Below are positions 19,192 to 33,149 of a stretch of 64,000 bases of DNA, piece after piece. The notes under the pieces are model-generated. The model was not told where the DNA came from and did not search any database. It worked only from the letters and a program-made list of their open reading frames with translations. The position numbers were made by a program, and so were the translations under genes. Every line of letters begins with the position of its first letter. Within the stretch, counting starts at the first letter, position 1. Origin of the DNA: Camelimonas abortus (GTDB taxonomy: Bacteria; Pseudomonadota; Alphaproteobacteria; Rhizobiales; Beijerinckiaceae). The DNA is taken from the NCBI RefSeq assembly GCF_042647165.1, contig NZ_JBHRUV010000002.1. The stretch is one strand, 5' to 3'.

Positions 19192-20457
19192 TTACTGGTA
19201 GCCTTCCGGGAAGGGGTTGGGCTCGATCAGGTCGGGCGTCTCGTACACGACCTCGTACTGGCCGTTGTCGAGGGCGCGGCCGACGCGGGTGCGCGACCAC
19301 AGGTGATGGTTCTTGTGCACCCGGATGACGCCCTCGGGCGCGTTGGTCATCTCCAGGCCCGGCGAGGCGGCCCGCACCTTGTCGACGTCGAAGGAGCCGG
19401 CCTTCTCCACCGCCATTTTCCACAGCCACGGACCGAGATAGGCCGCCTGGGTGACGTCGCCGATCACCATGTCGTCGCCCCACATCTTCTTGAAGGCGGC
19501 GACGAACTTCTTGTTGGCCGGGTTGTCCAGGCTCTGGAAATACTTCATGCAGGCGTAGACGCCCCTGACGTTCTCGCCGCCGATGCCGCGGATCTCGTCC
19601 TCCGTCACGGAAATGGTCAGGATGACGGGCTTCTCCTTCGACGGGTCGATGCCGGCGGCGATCAGCTGCTTGTAGAAGGAGACGTTGGAGCCGCCGACGA
19701 CCACCGCGTAGATGACGTCCGGCTTGCGCAGCTTGATCTTGTTGATCACGCTGTTGAACTGGGTGTGTCCGAGCGGATAGTACTCCTCGCCCACCACCTT
19801 CAGGCCGAGCTTGTCCTCAATGTGCTTGCGGGCGATCTTGTTGGACGTGCGCGGCCAGATGTAGTCCGAGCCGAGCAGGTAGAAGGTCTTGGCGCCCTTG
19901 GTCTTCGTCACCCAGTCGATGCCGGCGATGATCTGCTGCGTCGCCTCCTGGCCGGTGTAGATGACGTTGGGAGACTGTTCGAGACCTTCATAGAAGGTGG
20001 GGTAGTAGAGCATGCCGTTGTTCTGCTCGAACACCGGCAGCACCGCCTTGCGCGAGGCGGAGGTCCAGCAGCCCATCACCGCCGGCACCTTGTCGTTGAC
20101 CAGCAGCTTGCGTGCCTTCTCGGCGAAGGTCGGCCAGTCCGACGCGCCGTCTTCCTGTATGTACCTGATCTTGCGGCCGAGCACGCCGCCCTGGGCGTTG
20201 ATCTGCTCGATCGCCAGCTTCTCGGCCTGCACCGAGCCGATCTCGGAGATCGCCATGGTGCCGGTGACCGAGTGAAGGATGCCGATGGTGACGTCCCTGT
20301 CGGTGACGTTGAGGCCGGTGGTGTTGACCTTCGCGGTGGGATAGTCCTCCGCCCTGAGGTTCTTCGGCATGAACAGCGAGGCGCCGACAGCTGCGCCGCC
20401 GAGCATGAGCGCGCGGCGCGACAGGCTGAAGCGGCTGTACCTGGTTTCGTCGGACAT
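19192..20457 (-). CDS. urtA: Urea/short-chain amide ABC transporter substrate-binding protein UrtA
   Basis: This 421-residue receptor of the UrtA/FmdD/AmiC-like family has a Tat-type signal peptide (SLSRRALMLGG, then hydrophobic to residue about 35, cleavage near LRAED). The mature domain opens with ILHSVTGTMAISEIGSV and includes EDGASDWPTFAEKARKLL and GCWTSASRKAVLPVFE, typical of urea/amide receptors rather than amino-acid receptors. An AGGAG ribosome-binding site precedes the ATG. It is first in the urtABCDE-fmdA-fmdB unit and is divergent from the hybrid kinase gene across 455 bp. Confidence 0.95.
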   Translation of the reverse strand: MSDETRYSRFSLSRRALMLGGAAVGASLFMPKNLRAEDYPTAKVNTTGLNVTDRDVTIGILHSVTGTMAISEIGSVQAEKLAIEQINAQGGVLGRKIRYIQEDGASDWPTFAEKARKLLVNDKVPAVMGCWTSASRKAVLPVFEQNNGMLYYPTFYEGLEQSPNVIYTGQEATQQIIAGIDWVTKTKGAKTFYLLGSDYIWPRTSNKIARKHIEDKLGLKVVGEEYYPLGHTQFNSVINKIKLRKPDVIYAVVVGGSNVSFYKQLIAAGIDPSKEKPVILTISVTEDEIRGIGGENVRGVYACMKYFQSLDNPANKKFVAAFKKMWGDDMVIGDVTQAAYLGPWLWKMAVEKAGSFDVDKVRAASPGLEMTNAPEGVIRVHKNHHLWSRTRVGRALDNGQYEVVYETPDLIEPNPFPEGYQ

Positions 20458-20912
20458 GGTGGCTCCTGCTACGCTGGTTCAGGAGACGCCGGCATAGGCC
20501 GCCGCGCTCCGGGGAAAGGCTGCTCCCCGCCACGGGCCGCATGGCCCTTCGGCTGGAATGTCCCGATGCTGCAGAAGTCCGCGGCGCGGCGGCATACGTG
20601 AAATTGCGTAGCAGGCCGGGCCAGCTCGGCCGGCCTGGTCGCCGGCGCCTGAAATGCAGGCGGCCGTGGCTGCGCTGAACGCGTTACAGAAACTGGCGCG
20701 GCGGCCGGCGCCGGGGGCCGCATCGCGCCGGCGCGCGCCATCCTTGCGGCGCCGTGCGCAAATGTTCGGCGCTGGCGTGCCATGCGCAACAGTTACCCTC
20801 GGAACGGAATCGGGCCCGCCGGCCGCGGCCCCGGGCCGCGCGTGCGGAAAAGCGCGCGCCGGCGCGCGCGCGCCTGCGCGGCGGCGCCACGACCGGAAAG
20901 ACACAACACGAC
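20458..20912. promoter_or_regulatory. Divergent control region between urtA and the hybrid kinase
   Basis: This 455-bp interval must hold the promoters of both the urt-fmd unit and the kinase-regulator pair. It is GC-rich throughout. I could not recognise a convincing sigma-70 promoter, a sigma-54 promoter or a palindrome. It is the place to look for binding sites of the response regulator encoded at 24436-25347. Confidence 0.35.
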
Positions 20913-24470
<3,558 letters not shown>

Positions 24471-25347
24471 CGACGATCCGGGGGCGCTGGCGGCCATCTG
24501 CGCCACGCTCGAGCAGGCCGGCTGCTCGACGGTAGTCGCGCGTGACGGCTACGGCGCCCTCGACATCGCCGCGCGGGTGACGCCGGACATCATCCTGCTG
24601 GACGCGGTGATGCCCGGCATCGACGGATTCGAAACATGCCGGCGCCTGCGCGAGCGGCAGGCCGGCGCCGACGCGCCGGTGATCTTCATGACGGGTCTCG
24701 GCGATCCGGCCGACGTGGTGCGGGGCCTCGCCGCCGGCGGGGTCGACTATGTGGTCAAGCCGGTCAATCACGACGTGCTGCTGGCGCGCATCACCATTCA
24801 TGCGCTGAACGCGCGGCGCATGCGGCTGGCCGCCGGCGCGTTGGACCGGGCCGGCCGGCCGGTGTTCGCCGCCCGCGCGGACGGGGAGGTGGTGTGGGCC
24901 ACCCATGAGGCGGCGCGGCTGCTGGCGGACGACGCCTGCGGCCAGGGCGAGCGGCGGCGCCTGCAGGGGGCGCCGCTGGCCTGGCTGGCCACGGTGGCCG
25001 GGCGGCCGGTGTCGGAAGCGCCGGCGCTGCGCCACCGCGACCGGCGCTTCACCTGCCTTGGCCGCGGCGGCGGCGGCGAGATCATCGTGCAGGTGGAGGT
25101 CGAGCATGAAGGCGACGCGGTTGCGCGGCTGCAGTCGCGGTTCGGCCTCACCGTCCGGGAGGCGGAGACGCTGCTGTGGCTCACCGCCGGCAAGACCAAC
25201 CAGGAGATCGCCGAGATTCTTGGCATGTCCCGCCGCACCGTGGACAAGCATCTGGAGCAGGTGCTGGTGAAGCTCGGCGTCGACAACCGCACCGCCGCCG
25301 CCCTGACCGCAGACCGGTTCCTCGACCACGCCCGCCAGCCGGCGTGA

Positions 25348-25912
25348 CGCCGGCGCCACGCGGGCGCCCCCTGCGCCGCCCATCCTGCGCCCTGCCACGG
25401 CCGCGCGCGCCGCATCATCCGTCCAGAGCGCCGCGCGCCGTCACGGCCGCAACCGTCCGCGCGGCCTGGCCGCCCACGGCGCTGGCCGGCGGTCGCGGCC
25501 GCGCGCCGAACGTCCTGCGACACGCAACGTTTCCATAACGCCTCCGCGCCGCCAGGCCCCTTGGCCCGTACCGGGGACGGCGTGACCGCCGGTCCGCGCC
25601 GGCGGGGACCGCTGGCCCGCCGCCCAGGTCGTTGGCGCAACATGACTTTTCTGTATTTTACCTCTAAGGAGATGCCAGATTTTCGCAGCCAAACAACCGA
25701 AAAAATACGTAAAAATTTCGGTTCATATTGGCATATTCCGCGAAAAATACCGGTCATGACAGAAACGTGATGATCGTTTTTCAGGTGTTTCCGCCTAGGT
25801 TGACGGACGTCTTGCGACAATCATGTCGATGACATTTGCGGCGGAGCGAATGCGGGAGCCGGGTGGAAACGGGCTCCGCGTCACGCATGGCCGCGCACCA
25901 GGGGGCAAGAGA
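25348..25912. promoter_or_regulatory. Intergenic region with AT-rich island upstream of the autotransporter
   Basis: This 565-bp interval lies between the response regulator and the autotransporter. The first 290 bp are GC-rich and featureless. Bases 25640-25790 are unusually AT-rich for this genome and include the inverted repeat AACCGAAA (25695-25702) / TTTCGGTT (25716-25723). A possible -35 element TTGACG lies at 25800-25805, with no good -10. A 42-codon frame (25642-25770) lacks a ribosome-binding site and is not called. The island may be a regulatory site or a remnant of transferred DNA. Confidence 0.4.
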
Positions 25913-28900
25913 ATGTTGCGTCACTTATGGACGGCGAGCGCCCCCATGAAACGGGTCCTGCTCGCATCCTCCGCATTGTGCGGCCTTGCCGGCGTCGCCG
26001 GAGCGCAGGAGGTGCGCTGGACCGGAAACGGTCTCGACAGCGAGTGGGAAAATGCGGCGAACTGGAATCCCGCCCAGGTCCCCGGATACGACGACACCGC
26101 CATTATCGGAGCCGGCGACGCCAGCTTTCCGGCGCTGAACTTCGGGCCGGGCGCGGCGTCTGTACCGGAGGCGTCGCAGATCATTGTTGGCCCTTCCGGC
26201 GCCGGCGGCCGGATCGACGTTACGTTGACGGCGCAGAGCGGCGATGGCGTCTGGAGCAGTCTGGGCAACGACAGGGTAGTCGTCGGCCAGGACGGCGGCG
26301 CCGGCGTCATGAACATATACCTGCCGACACAGCAGGAGGACATGTACGCCGTTCTCTTCCTCACCACGACCGGCGACGAAAACAGCCGCGTGTCCGTCGG
26401 ACATGGCGCCGGCTCCACCGGTGTCGTCAATATCTTTCAGGCGGGCAAAAATCCCGGGCTCCTGACGTTTCCGGGGACCGGCGTCTTCACCTCCCGGCTG
26501 ACCGTCGGCGGCGAGGGCGGCGACGGCGAGATCAATGTCGACGGCGCGTTTGTCGCGGCGGCTTACGGCGTCCCGGGCGTCGACGGTTACGCCGTCGCCG
26601 TCGGCGACGGTCCTGGCTCCCGCGGCGTGGTGAACGTGCTGTCCGGCGGAAAGGTTGCGTCCGGCGTCGGCGTCTCGCTTGCGGATCCTTTCCTGCCGCC
26701 TGTGCCCGCAACGACGGTCATTGGCGCCGACGGCGGCGACGGAACGGTGCGCGTGACGGATGGGAGCGGCGTGTCCTTCGCTGGCGGGCTCGTGGCTGGC
26801 GCCGGCGCTGGCAGCGCCGGGCGGCTCAACATCCTTTCGGGCGGCAAGGGGCTTTCCTATTCGCTGCTGCTCGGCAGCGACGTTCCGCGCGAGACGGTGG
26901 TCGGCTATGACGGCGGCTCCGGCGAGATCACCATTTCCGGCCAGGACTCCCGCCTGCTGGTCGGCGGCGTGAGCGCGCCATACGCTGTCGAGCCTGATGA
27001 ACGGGCGGACGGCTCGACCGGAGATCTCCATGTCGGACGCGGCGGCGACGGCCTCGTCGTCGTCAGCGACGGGGGCTCCCTGGAGGTCGGCCAGGTGTCG
27101 GTTGATTTCGACTTCTCGCAACCCGGCATGGCGAGCGCGTCGGTGACCCCCAGCGGCATGATTTTCATCGCCGACGGCATCGGCGCCTCCGGCGCGGTGG
27201 TCATCGGCGCGCGCGCCGGCGAAACGCCCGCGGCGCCGGGCGTCATTAAGGCGGCGGGCGTCGCCTTTGGCGCCGGCGACGGACGCGTCGTGTTCAGTCA
27301 CACCGATACCGGTCTGGATTTCGACCTGCGCCTCAGCGGCGAAGGCGCCATCGAGGTTTATGCCGGCGAAACCTGGATCAATGTCGACAACCGCCTGCCG
27401 TTCACCCGGACGAAGCGGGTTTTCGATCGCGACACATTTAGCTTTGACGACGAGGCCGACGGTCCCTATCCGGGCTTCAGCGGCCAGGCGCGGCTGTTTG
27501 GCGGCGCGCTGGGCCTTGGCCACGATGGCGCGATCGGCGCCGCGTCCGTCGAAGCCCTGGGCGACAGCGCCCTGCTCTATGGCGCGGGCGTGCGCATCGT
27601 CAATGAGGTCGCCGTGGCGGAGGGCGTCACGCTTGGCCTTGGCGTGGCCGCCGGGGCCAGCGCCACGCAGGCGGGCGCCGTCAGCGGCGCCGGCGCGATC
27701 GAGAAGCGCGGCGCCGGCGCGCTGACCCTGACCGGTCCGAACGGGCTCACCGGCGAGGCGCGCATCGCGGAAGGCGTGCTGGCGCTCGCCAGCGACGGCG
27801 CGCTGGCCAGCGCGGCGCGCGTCGTCGCCAGCGCCGGTTTCGACATCTCGGCGACGGCCGCGGGCGCGGCGATCCGCAGTCTCGCGGGCGGCCCTTCGGC
27901 CTGGTCACCCTTGGCGACCAGCGCCTTGAGATCACCGCGGCGGCCGACCGTTTCGACGGCGAAATCCGCGGCGCGGGCGGCGTCAGCGTCACCGGCGGCG
28001 TCCAGACCTTCGGAGGCGCCAACAGCTACGCCGGCGACACGGTGACAGGCCCGGGCGCGACGCTGCGGGCGGCGGCCGCCGGCGCCTTCAGCCCCGCCTC
28101 GCATCATCAGGTCGCCAGCGGCGGCGCGCTCGACCTCGCCGGCTTTGACCAGACCGTCGGCGCCCTCTCCAACGCCGGCTCCGTCCTCTTTGGCGGCGCG
28201 CCGGGGGCGACGCTCACCGTGGCGGGCGATTACGCCGGCCTTGGCGGCGCGCTCCACATCAACACCGTGCTGGGCGACTCCAGCTCGGCGACCGACCGGA
28301 TGGTGGTTGAAGGCGCCACCAGCGGCTTCTCGCTTCTCTCCGTCACCAATGTCGGCGGGTCAGGCGCGCTGACCACCGGCGACGGCATCCAGGTGATCGA
28401 GGTCAGGGGCGCCTCGGCCGGTACGTTCGCCCTGGCGCAGAGGCTCGCCGCAGGCGCCTATGAATATGCGCTTTACCAGGGCGGGACGACCACGGACGAC
28501 GGATCCTGGTACCTGCGCTCCGTCTATGAGGGCGGTGGCGGCGGTGGCGGCGGCGGTGGTGGTGACGGTGGTGGTGGCGGCGGCGGTGGTGACGGTGGCG
28601 GCGGCGGAGACGACCCTGCGCCTGTTCCGCTGCCGAACTATCGCGCCGAAGCGGCGCTGGCCATGGCCGCGCCAGTCCTCGCCAGCCAGTTCGCCACCAG
28701 CATGCTGGGCTCCTATCACGACCGGGCTGGCGGCCGGCTGGTCACGCCGTCCGGCGCCGACGGCGGCGCCTGGGCGCGCGTGTTCGGCTTCTCCGGCGAC
28801 AAGGGCGACCGCGCCGGGACGCCCGGCCGGAGTCTGGCGCGCTTCCTCAGCCATGGTCCGGCCGTGGGCGTCGATCTGGGCGGCGTCCAGGCGGGCGTGG

Positions 28901-29628
28901 ACCTTCTGAGGATCGCGGCCCCGCACGGCGCGACGGCGCGTTTCGGCACCTTCATCGGCGCCGGCCGCGTGCGCGGCGACGTCGGCGGCGTCTATCTGCC
29001 GCGCGCCGGCCGCAGTGACAGCGACTTCTACGCCGTCGGCGCTTATGGAACGCTCATCGGCGCCAGCGGCTGGTATGTGGACGCGGTCGCCCAGGTCTCC
29101 TGGTCCGCGAACGAAAGGGCGGTCTCCGTGTACGGCGTCAGCTACGGGGCCGGCAGCCGGACGCTGAGCGCCTCGCTGGAGGGCGGCTATCCCTTCGCCC
29201 TTGGCGGCGGCTGGAGCATCGAGCCGCAGGCGCAGCTGATCTATCACAACATCCAGGTCGACGACGTGGCGGACCGCTACGGCTGGGCGCATTACGCCAG
29301 CGTCAACGTCGGCATCGGCCGCATCGGCGCGCGCCTCGCCAATGAATGGACGGACGGGTGGGGGCGGCGCACGCAGCTGTGGGCGCGCGCCAGTCTCTTG
29401 CGGCAGTTTGGCGATGGCGGCGACGTGGAGTTCCGCGCCTATGACCAGGCGGCCGGCGTGCGGCTCTCGCCCGGGGCCGGCGCCACATGGGGCCAGGTCT
29501 CGGTTGGCTTCAATACCGTCATCACCGCCAACGCCGCTGTCTTCGCCTCGCTCGACTATGAGAAGTCTTTCGACGGACGCAGGTCGCAGCGTTACGGCGG
29601 TCGCGCCGGGCTGCGCGTCAGCTGGTGA
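25913..29628 (+). pseudogene. Autotransporter (type V secretion) with a single-base frameshift in the passenger
   Basis: The gene encodes a signal peptide (VLLASSALCGLAGVAGAQ), a beta-helical passenger, a Gly/Asp linker and a C-terminal translocator barrel ending in W. The first frame runs from 25913 to 28045; homologous reading switches to the next frame at about 27889-27900, where GLVTLGDQRLEIT continues the passenger, and stays open to 29628. Adding one base there gives a single protein of about 1238 residues. The passenger has about eight GxDGGxGxxxV-type repeats spaced about 110 bp (26287-27080). Glycine-rich linker codons span 28531-28611. The barrel covers roughly the last 310 residues. 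The ATG at 25913 is chosen for its upstream AGGGGGC; ATG 25823 is an alternative. Sequencing error and true decay are both possible. Confidence 0.85.
28531..28611 (+). repeat. Poly-glycine/aspartate linker repeat in the autotransporter
   Basis: A run of GGC/GGT codons broken by two single Asp codons encodes a flexible linker between passenger and barrel. Such tracts are prone to length change by slippage. Confidence 0.8.
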
Positions 29629-29796
29629 GGCGCCGCCGGCGCGGCGCGGAACGCGGGGCCCCGCCGCGCGTTTCGCCGGCGCAGGGCCGTGTCGCCACGG
29701 GCCATCTCGCCCGGGTCAATGTCGCCAGGGAGCGGCGGCGGACGGTCCGCCGCCGCAAAACCGCTTCCGGCGGTCAGAAAGGACACGGGGAAGATC

Positions 29797-30549
29797 ATGT
29801 CGCCGCCGCTCTATCACCAGCTGACACCGCTGTGCGCCGACCAGCACCGGCAACTCGGGCTGCTGCCCGCCAGCGACGTCGCGTTCGCGCGCGAGGCGAC
29901 GGCGATTCCCGTCGGCGTCAGCGAGTTCGCCGCCATCGGCCGGCATCTGCCGATTGTCTTCGCCGGCTCCGGCGTCCTGAGCCCGGTGGTCATCACCGGC
30001 CTGCGTCCGGGAGAGAACCTTCTGGTGGATGGAGCCGGGCGCTGGCTGGGCGGCGTTCACGTTCCCGGCTGGCTGCGGCGCTATCCGTTCCTGCTGGCCT
30101 GGCCGGACGGCGCCGGCGCCGATCCGGTGCTGGCCGTCGACATGGCCTGCAGCCGCATCAGCGACAGCGCGCCCGCCCGCCAGCGCCTGTTTGACGACAG
30201 CGGCGAGGCCGCCGCGCTGGCGCGCGAGGCGGCGGCGATGTGCGCCGGCGCGCATGACGAGGAGCAGCGCACGCTGGCCTTCGTCCAGGCGCTGCAGGAG
30301 GAGAAGCTGCTGGTTCCCGGCCGCAGGGAATACGCGTTCCCCGGCGGCGCGACGCGCACGGTGGACGGATTTCTCACCATCGACGCCGCCGCCCTGCGCC
30401 GGCTGCCGGACGCCGTGGCGACGCGCTGGTTCCGTAGCGGCCTGCTGGACGCCGCGCTCATGCAGACCCTGTCGCAGCAGTGCTGGCCGCTGCTGGGGGA
30501 GCTGCTGCTCGCCCGCGTCGGGCGGGCGGCGCAGGGGGAGGCCGCCTGA
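29797..30549 (+). CDS. SapC-family protein
   Basis: The 250-residue protein matches the SapC family, named from Campylobacter S-layer loci but found widely in alphaproteobacteria without an S-layer; the biochemical role is unknown. Family segments are FAREATAIPVGVSEFAAIGR, FAGSGVLSPVVITGLRPGEN and VHVPGWLRRYPFLLAW, followed by LFDDSGEAAALA and an all-helical C-terminus. There is no signal peptide or membrane segment, so it should be cytoplasmic. The ATG at 29797 has GGGGAAG upstream. It starts 168 bp after the autotransporter and its stop overlaps the next start as TGATG, making it the first gene of a coupled five-gene run. Confidence 0.85.
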   Translation: MSPPLYHQLTPLCADQHRQLGLLPASDVAFAREATAIPVGVSEFAAIGRHLPIVFAGSGVLSPVVITGLRPGENLLVDGAGRWLGGVHVPGWLRRYPFLLAWPDGAGADPVLAVDMACSRISDSAPARQRLFDDSGEAAALAREAAAMCAGAHDEEQRTLAFVQALQEEKLLVPGRREYAFPGGATRTVDGFLTIDAAALRRLPDAVATRWFRSGLLDAALMQTLSQQCWPLLGELLLARVGRAAQGEAA

Positions 30550-31190
30550 TGACCCGCCGTCCGGTCGTCGTTCCCGTCAGCGCCCGCCCCGCGCCCCCCG
30601 CGGCCGCTCCGCCGCCGGCGCCGCGCGGTTTCACCGGCGGCCCCGTGTCGCTCGTCTCCGGGCCGTTTGACCTGCGCAGCCTCACCCCCGCCGACGTGAC
30701 GGACGACATGGTCTCCTGGTTCAACGACGACGTCATGACGCGCGGGCTCAACCTGGGGGGGCTCGCCTTCACCGTCGACAGCCTGCGCCAGATGGTCGCC
30801 CGTTTCGACAACTGGCGCCATTTCATCACCGGCATTTTTGAACGCGCGTCAGGCCAGCTGATCGGCTTTTACACCATCGACGTCGATCCCGCGCACAATG
30901 TCGGCCAGATCACCACGGGCATCGGTCGCGACGAATACCGGGGTCGCGGCGTGCTGTGGGCGACGATCGACGTGCTGCTCGACGATTTCTTTGACCGGCG
31001 CGGGCTCGACAAGATGTCGGCGCGGATCGTGGCGCGCAATTTCCGCATGCTGTTCAACTTCAAGGACACGCCGCGCTTCATTCTCGAGGCGCGCCTGCGC
31101 CAGGAATGCCGCGCGCCGGATGGCCGGCGGGTCGACATTCTCGTTTTCTCCGCCTTCCGCGGCGTGCCTCCGGGAGCATTTCCGCCATGA
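30549..31190 (+). CDS. GNAT-family N-acetyltransferase (RimJ/RimL-like)
   Basis: The 213-residue protein has a Pro/Ala-rich N-terminal extension (about 1-35) and then a GNAT fold resembling RimJ/RimL-type acetyltransferases: FDLRSLTPADVTDDMVSWFND, a central FYTIDVDPAHNVGQI strand and the acyl-CoA pyrophosphate loop IGRDEYRGRGV. Its position between sapC and an acyl-AMP ligase suggests that it acylates an amine in the same pathway, possibly accepting an acyl-ACP as some GNAT enzymes do; that is inference. Its start overlaps the sapC stop by one base and its stop overlaps the next start as ATGA, so translation is coupled on both sides. Confidence 0.82.
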   Translation: MTRRPVVVPVSARPAPPAAAPPPAPRGFTGGPVSLVSGPFDLRSLTPADVTDDMVSWFNDDVMTRGLNLGGLAFTVDSLRQMVARFDNWRHFITGIFERASGQLIGFYTIDVDPAHNVGQITTGIGRDEYRGRGVLWATIDVLLDDFFDRRGLDKMSARIVARNFRMLFNFKDTPRFILEARLRQECRAPDGRRVDILVFSAFRGVPPGAFPP

Positions 31191-32895
31191 CCGCCATGCC
31201 CGCCACGCTCGTGGAAGCGCTTGAACAGGCGGCGCGCTCGTCTGAAGGCCTGCGTTTTTTTGACGCCCGCGGCCAGGAGGCCGCCCTCCTGTCTTACCGG
31301 GAGCTGCGGGAGGCGGCGCTGCGTCTTGCGCCGCGTTTCGCCGCCGCAGGGCTGCAGCGGGGAGATTTCGTCGGTCTGGTCGCAGAAACCTCGCCGGATT
31401 TCATCCGCTTCTTTTATGCCTGCCAGTATGCGGGTCTGGTTCCGTGTCCGCTGCCTTACAGCATGTTTCCGGGGGGGCGCGCCGCCTGCGCCGCGCGCAT
31501 CGACGCCCTGGCCAGGGCGGCGTCGGCGCGCGCGGTGATCATGCCCGCCGCCCTCAGGGCGGCCGGTATCGGCGACCACTCAGGGCAGGCCGCCGCCTGG
31601 CGCGCATTCTCCTGGGACGAGATCGACGCCCTGCCGGCCGCCGGCGCGCCGCAGCCGNCCTCAGGGCGGCCGGTATCGGCGACCACTCAGGGCAGGCCGC
31701 CGCCTGGCGCGCATTCTCCTGGGACGAGATCGACGCCCTGCCGGCCGCCGGCGCGCCGCAGCCGGCCGGGCCCGACGACCTGGCCTACGTGCAGTTTTCC
31801 TCCGGCTCCACGGCGGAGCCGAAGGGGGTGCTGAACCTGCAGTCCGCCGTCTGCGCCAACGCCGCCGCCATCGTCCGCCACGGCCTGCGCCTGCAGCCCG
31901 GCGACCGCGCCTTCTCGTGGCTGCCGCTGTATCACGACATGGGCATGGTCGGCTTTTCCATCGCGCCCATGTTCGCGCCGTGCAGCGTCGACTGTCTGGC
32001 GCCGGCGGCCTTCGCCCGCCGGCCCGAGTTGTGGCCGGCGCTGATGGGGGCATGCGGCTCCACCATCACTTACGGGCCGCCTTTCGCCTGGGGGCTCGCC
32101 GCCGGCCGCCTGCGTGACCGCGCCGGGGAGCTGCGCCTTGACCGGCTGCGGGTGGCCGGCGTGGGCGGCGACATGGTGCGGATCGACCTGCTGGACGCCT
32201 TCGCCGCGGCCCTGGCGCCGGCCGGCTTCCGCCGCAGCGCCTTCGTGCCCAGCTACGGCCTCGCCGAGAGCGTGCTCGCCGTGACCTTCGCGCCGCTGGA
32301 CGCCGGTCCGCTGACCGGCGACGGGCAGGCCGTGAGCTGCGGCTTTCCGCTGCCGGGGCACGAACTGCGCGTCGCGGACGCCGCCGGCCGGCCGGTGGGC
32401 GCGGGAGCGGAGGGGCGGATCCTGGTCCGCGGGCCGAGCGTCGCCCGCCATGTTCTGGCCGGTCCGGGCCAGGCGCTGGCGTTGCAGGACGCGGAGGGCT
32501 TTCTCGACACCGGCGACATCGGCCGCATGGACGCCGACGGGCTGCGCGTCACCGGCCGCGCCCGCGAGGTGATCATCCAGCGCGGCCGCAACCTGTGGCC
32601 GCGGGACATCGAACTGCTGGCCGAGCGCGCCGCCGGCGTCCGCCCGGGCGACGTGGCGGCGTTCGGCGCGCCCAACGGCGTGGACGACGACGTGGTGACG
32701 GTGATCGAAACCGGCGTCCGCGACCCGGCGCAGCGCGACGCCATCCGCGTCGCCGTAGCGGCGGCGCTGGCGTCCGCCCTGGGGATCGCCGCGCGGGTGG
32801 CGCTGGCGCCGCCGCGCGGCCTGCCGGTCACCTCATCGGGAAAAGTGGCGCGCGCGCAGGCGCGGCGCGTCTGGCTGGAAGGAGTTTATGAATGA
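31187..32895 (+). pseudogene. Fatty-acyl-AMP ligase (FAAL-like), frame broken by a 107-bp duplication with an N
   Basis: This ANL-superfamily ligase activates fatty acids as acyl-adenylates for transfer to an acyl carrier protein. Motifs in order are QFSSGSTAEPKGV (P-loop), SWLPLYHDMGMVGF (a FAAL hallmark), PSYGLAES, DTGDIGRMD, RGRNLWPRDIE and the lysine loop TSSGKVARAQAR. The reading frame is broken because bases 31552-31657 are repeated exactly at 31659-31764 around an undetermined base at 31658. Removing one 107-bp unit leaves 1602 bp and one intact open frame of 533 residues. The defect therefore looks like an unmerged contig join, and the gene is probably functional in the organism. It lies directly upstream of an ACP gene. 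Confidence 0.85.
31552..31764 (+). repeat. Perfect 107-bp tandem duplication containing an N (probable assembly join)
   Basis: Bases 31552-31657 recur identically at 31659-31764, with the window's undetermined base at 31658 between them. The duplication length is not a multiple of three and breaks an otherwise well-conserved gene. A scaffold join of two overlapping contig ends is the simplest explanation. Confidence 0.9.
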
Positions 32896-33149
32896 CGCCG
32901 GAGGTTTCGCCCCAAACCCTGGAGACGCTCCGGGACATTGTCGCCGGCGCGCTGTTCCTGCCGCGCGAGCATGTGGACCTGGACGCCCGTTTCAGCTCCA
33001 TCGGCGCGCTGGACAGCCTGACCTTTGAGCTGATCACCCTCGAGATCGAGCGGCATTCCGGCCGCGAGATCGATCCGGTGCGCGTCATGGAGGTGGAGAC
33101 CCTGCGCGACCTCGCGGCCCTGCTGGAGCGCGCGGATGCAGGACAGTGA
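32892..33149 (+). CDS. Acyl carrier protein
   Basis: The 85-residue phosphopantetheine carrier has the attachment site S42 in GALDSLTFELI, within a four-helix ACP pattern (acidic helix II, LEIERHSGREID loop). It is a free-standing carrier unlike housekeeping AcpP, which has a GADSLD site. A GGAAGGAG ribosome-binding site lies before the ATG. The start overlaps the ligase stop as ATGA, and the stop lies within the P450 gene. The overlap strongly suggests it receives the acyl group from the ligase and presents it to the P450 and perhaps the GNAT enzyme. Confidence 0.92.
   Translation: MTPEVSPQTLETLRDIVAGALFLPREHVDLDARFSSIGALDSLTFELITLEIERHSGREIDPVRVMEVETLRDLAALLERADAGQ

Noticed and set aside
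20770..20800. Sigma-54 promoter upstream of the hybrid kinase
   Set aside because: The TGGCGTGCCATGCGC stretch has GG and GC elements separated by 8 rather than the required 10 bases.
25642..25770. 42-codon small gene in the AT-rich island
   Set aside because: No ribosome-binding site and no family; AT-rich noise can give such a frame.
28531..28611. CRISPR-like or microsatellite array
   Set aside because: Codon-phase GGN repeats inside a reading frame with no spacers; it is a protein linker.
31552..31764. Genuine tandem duplication or insertion element in the ligase gene
   Set aside because: No inverted ends or target repeat, copies are identical and meet at an N; an assembly join explains it better.
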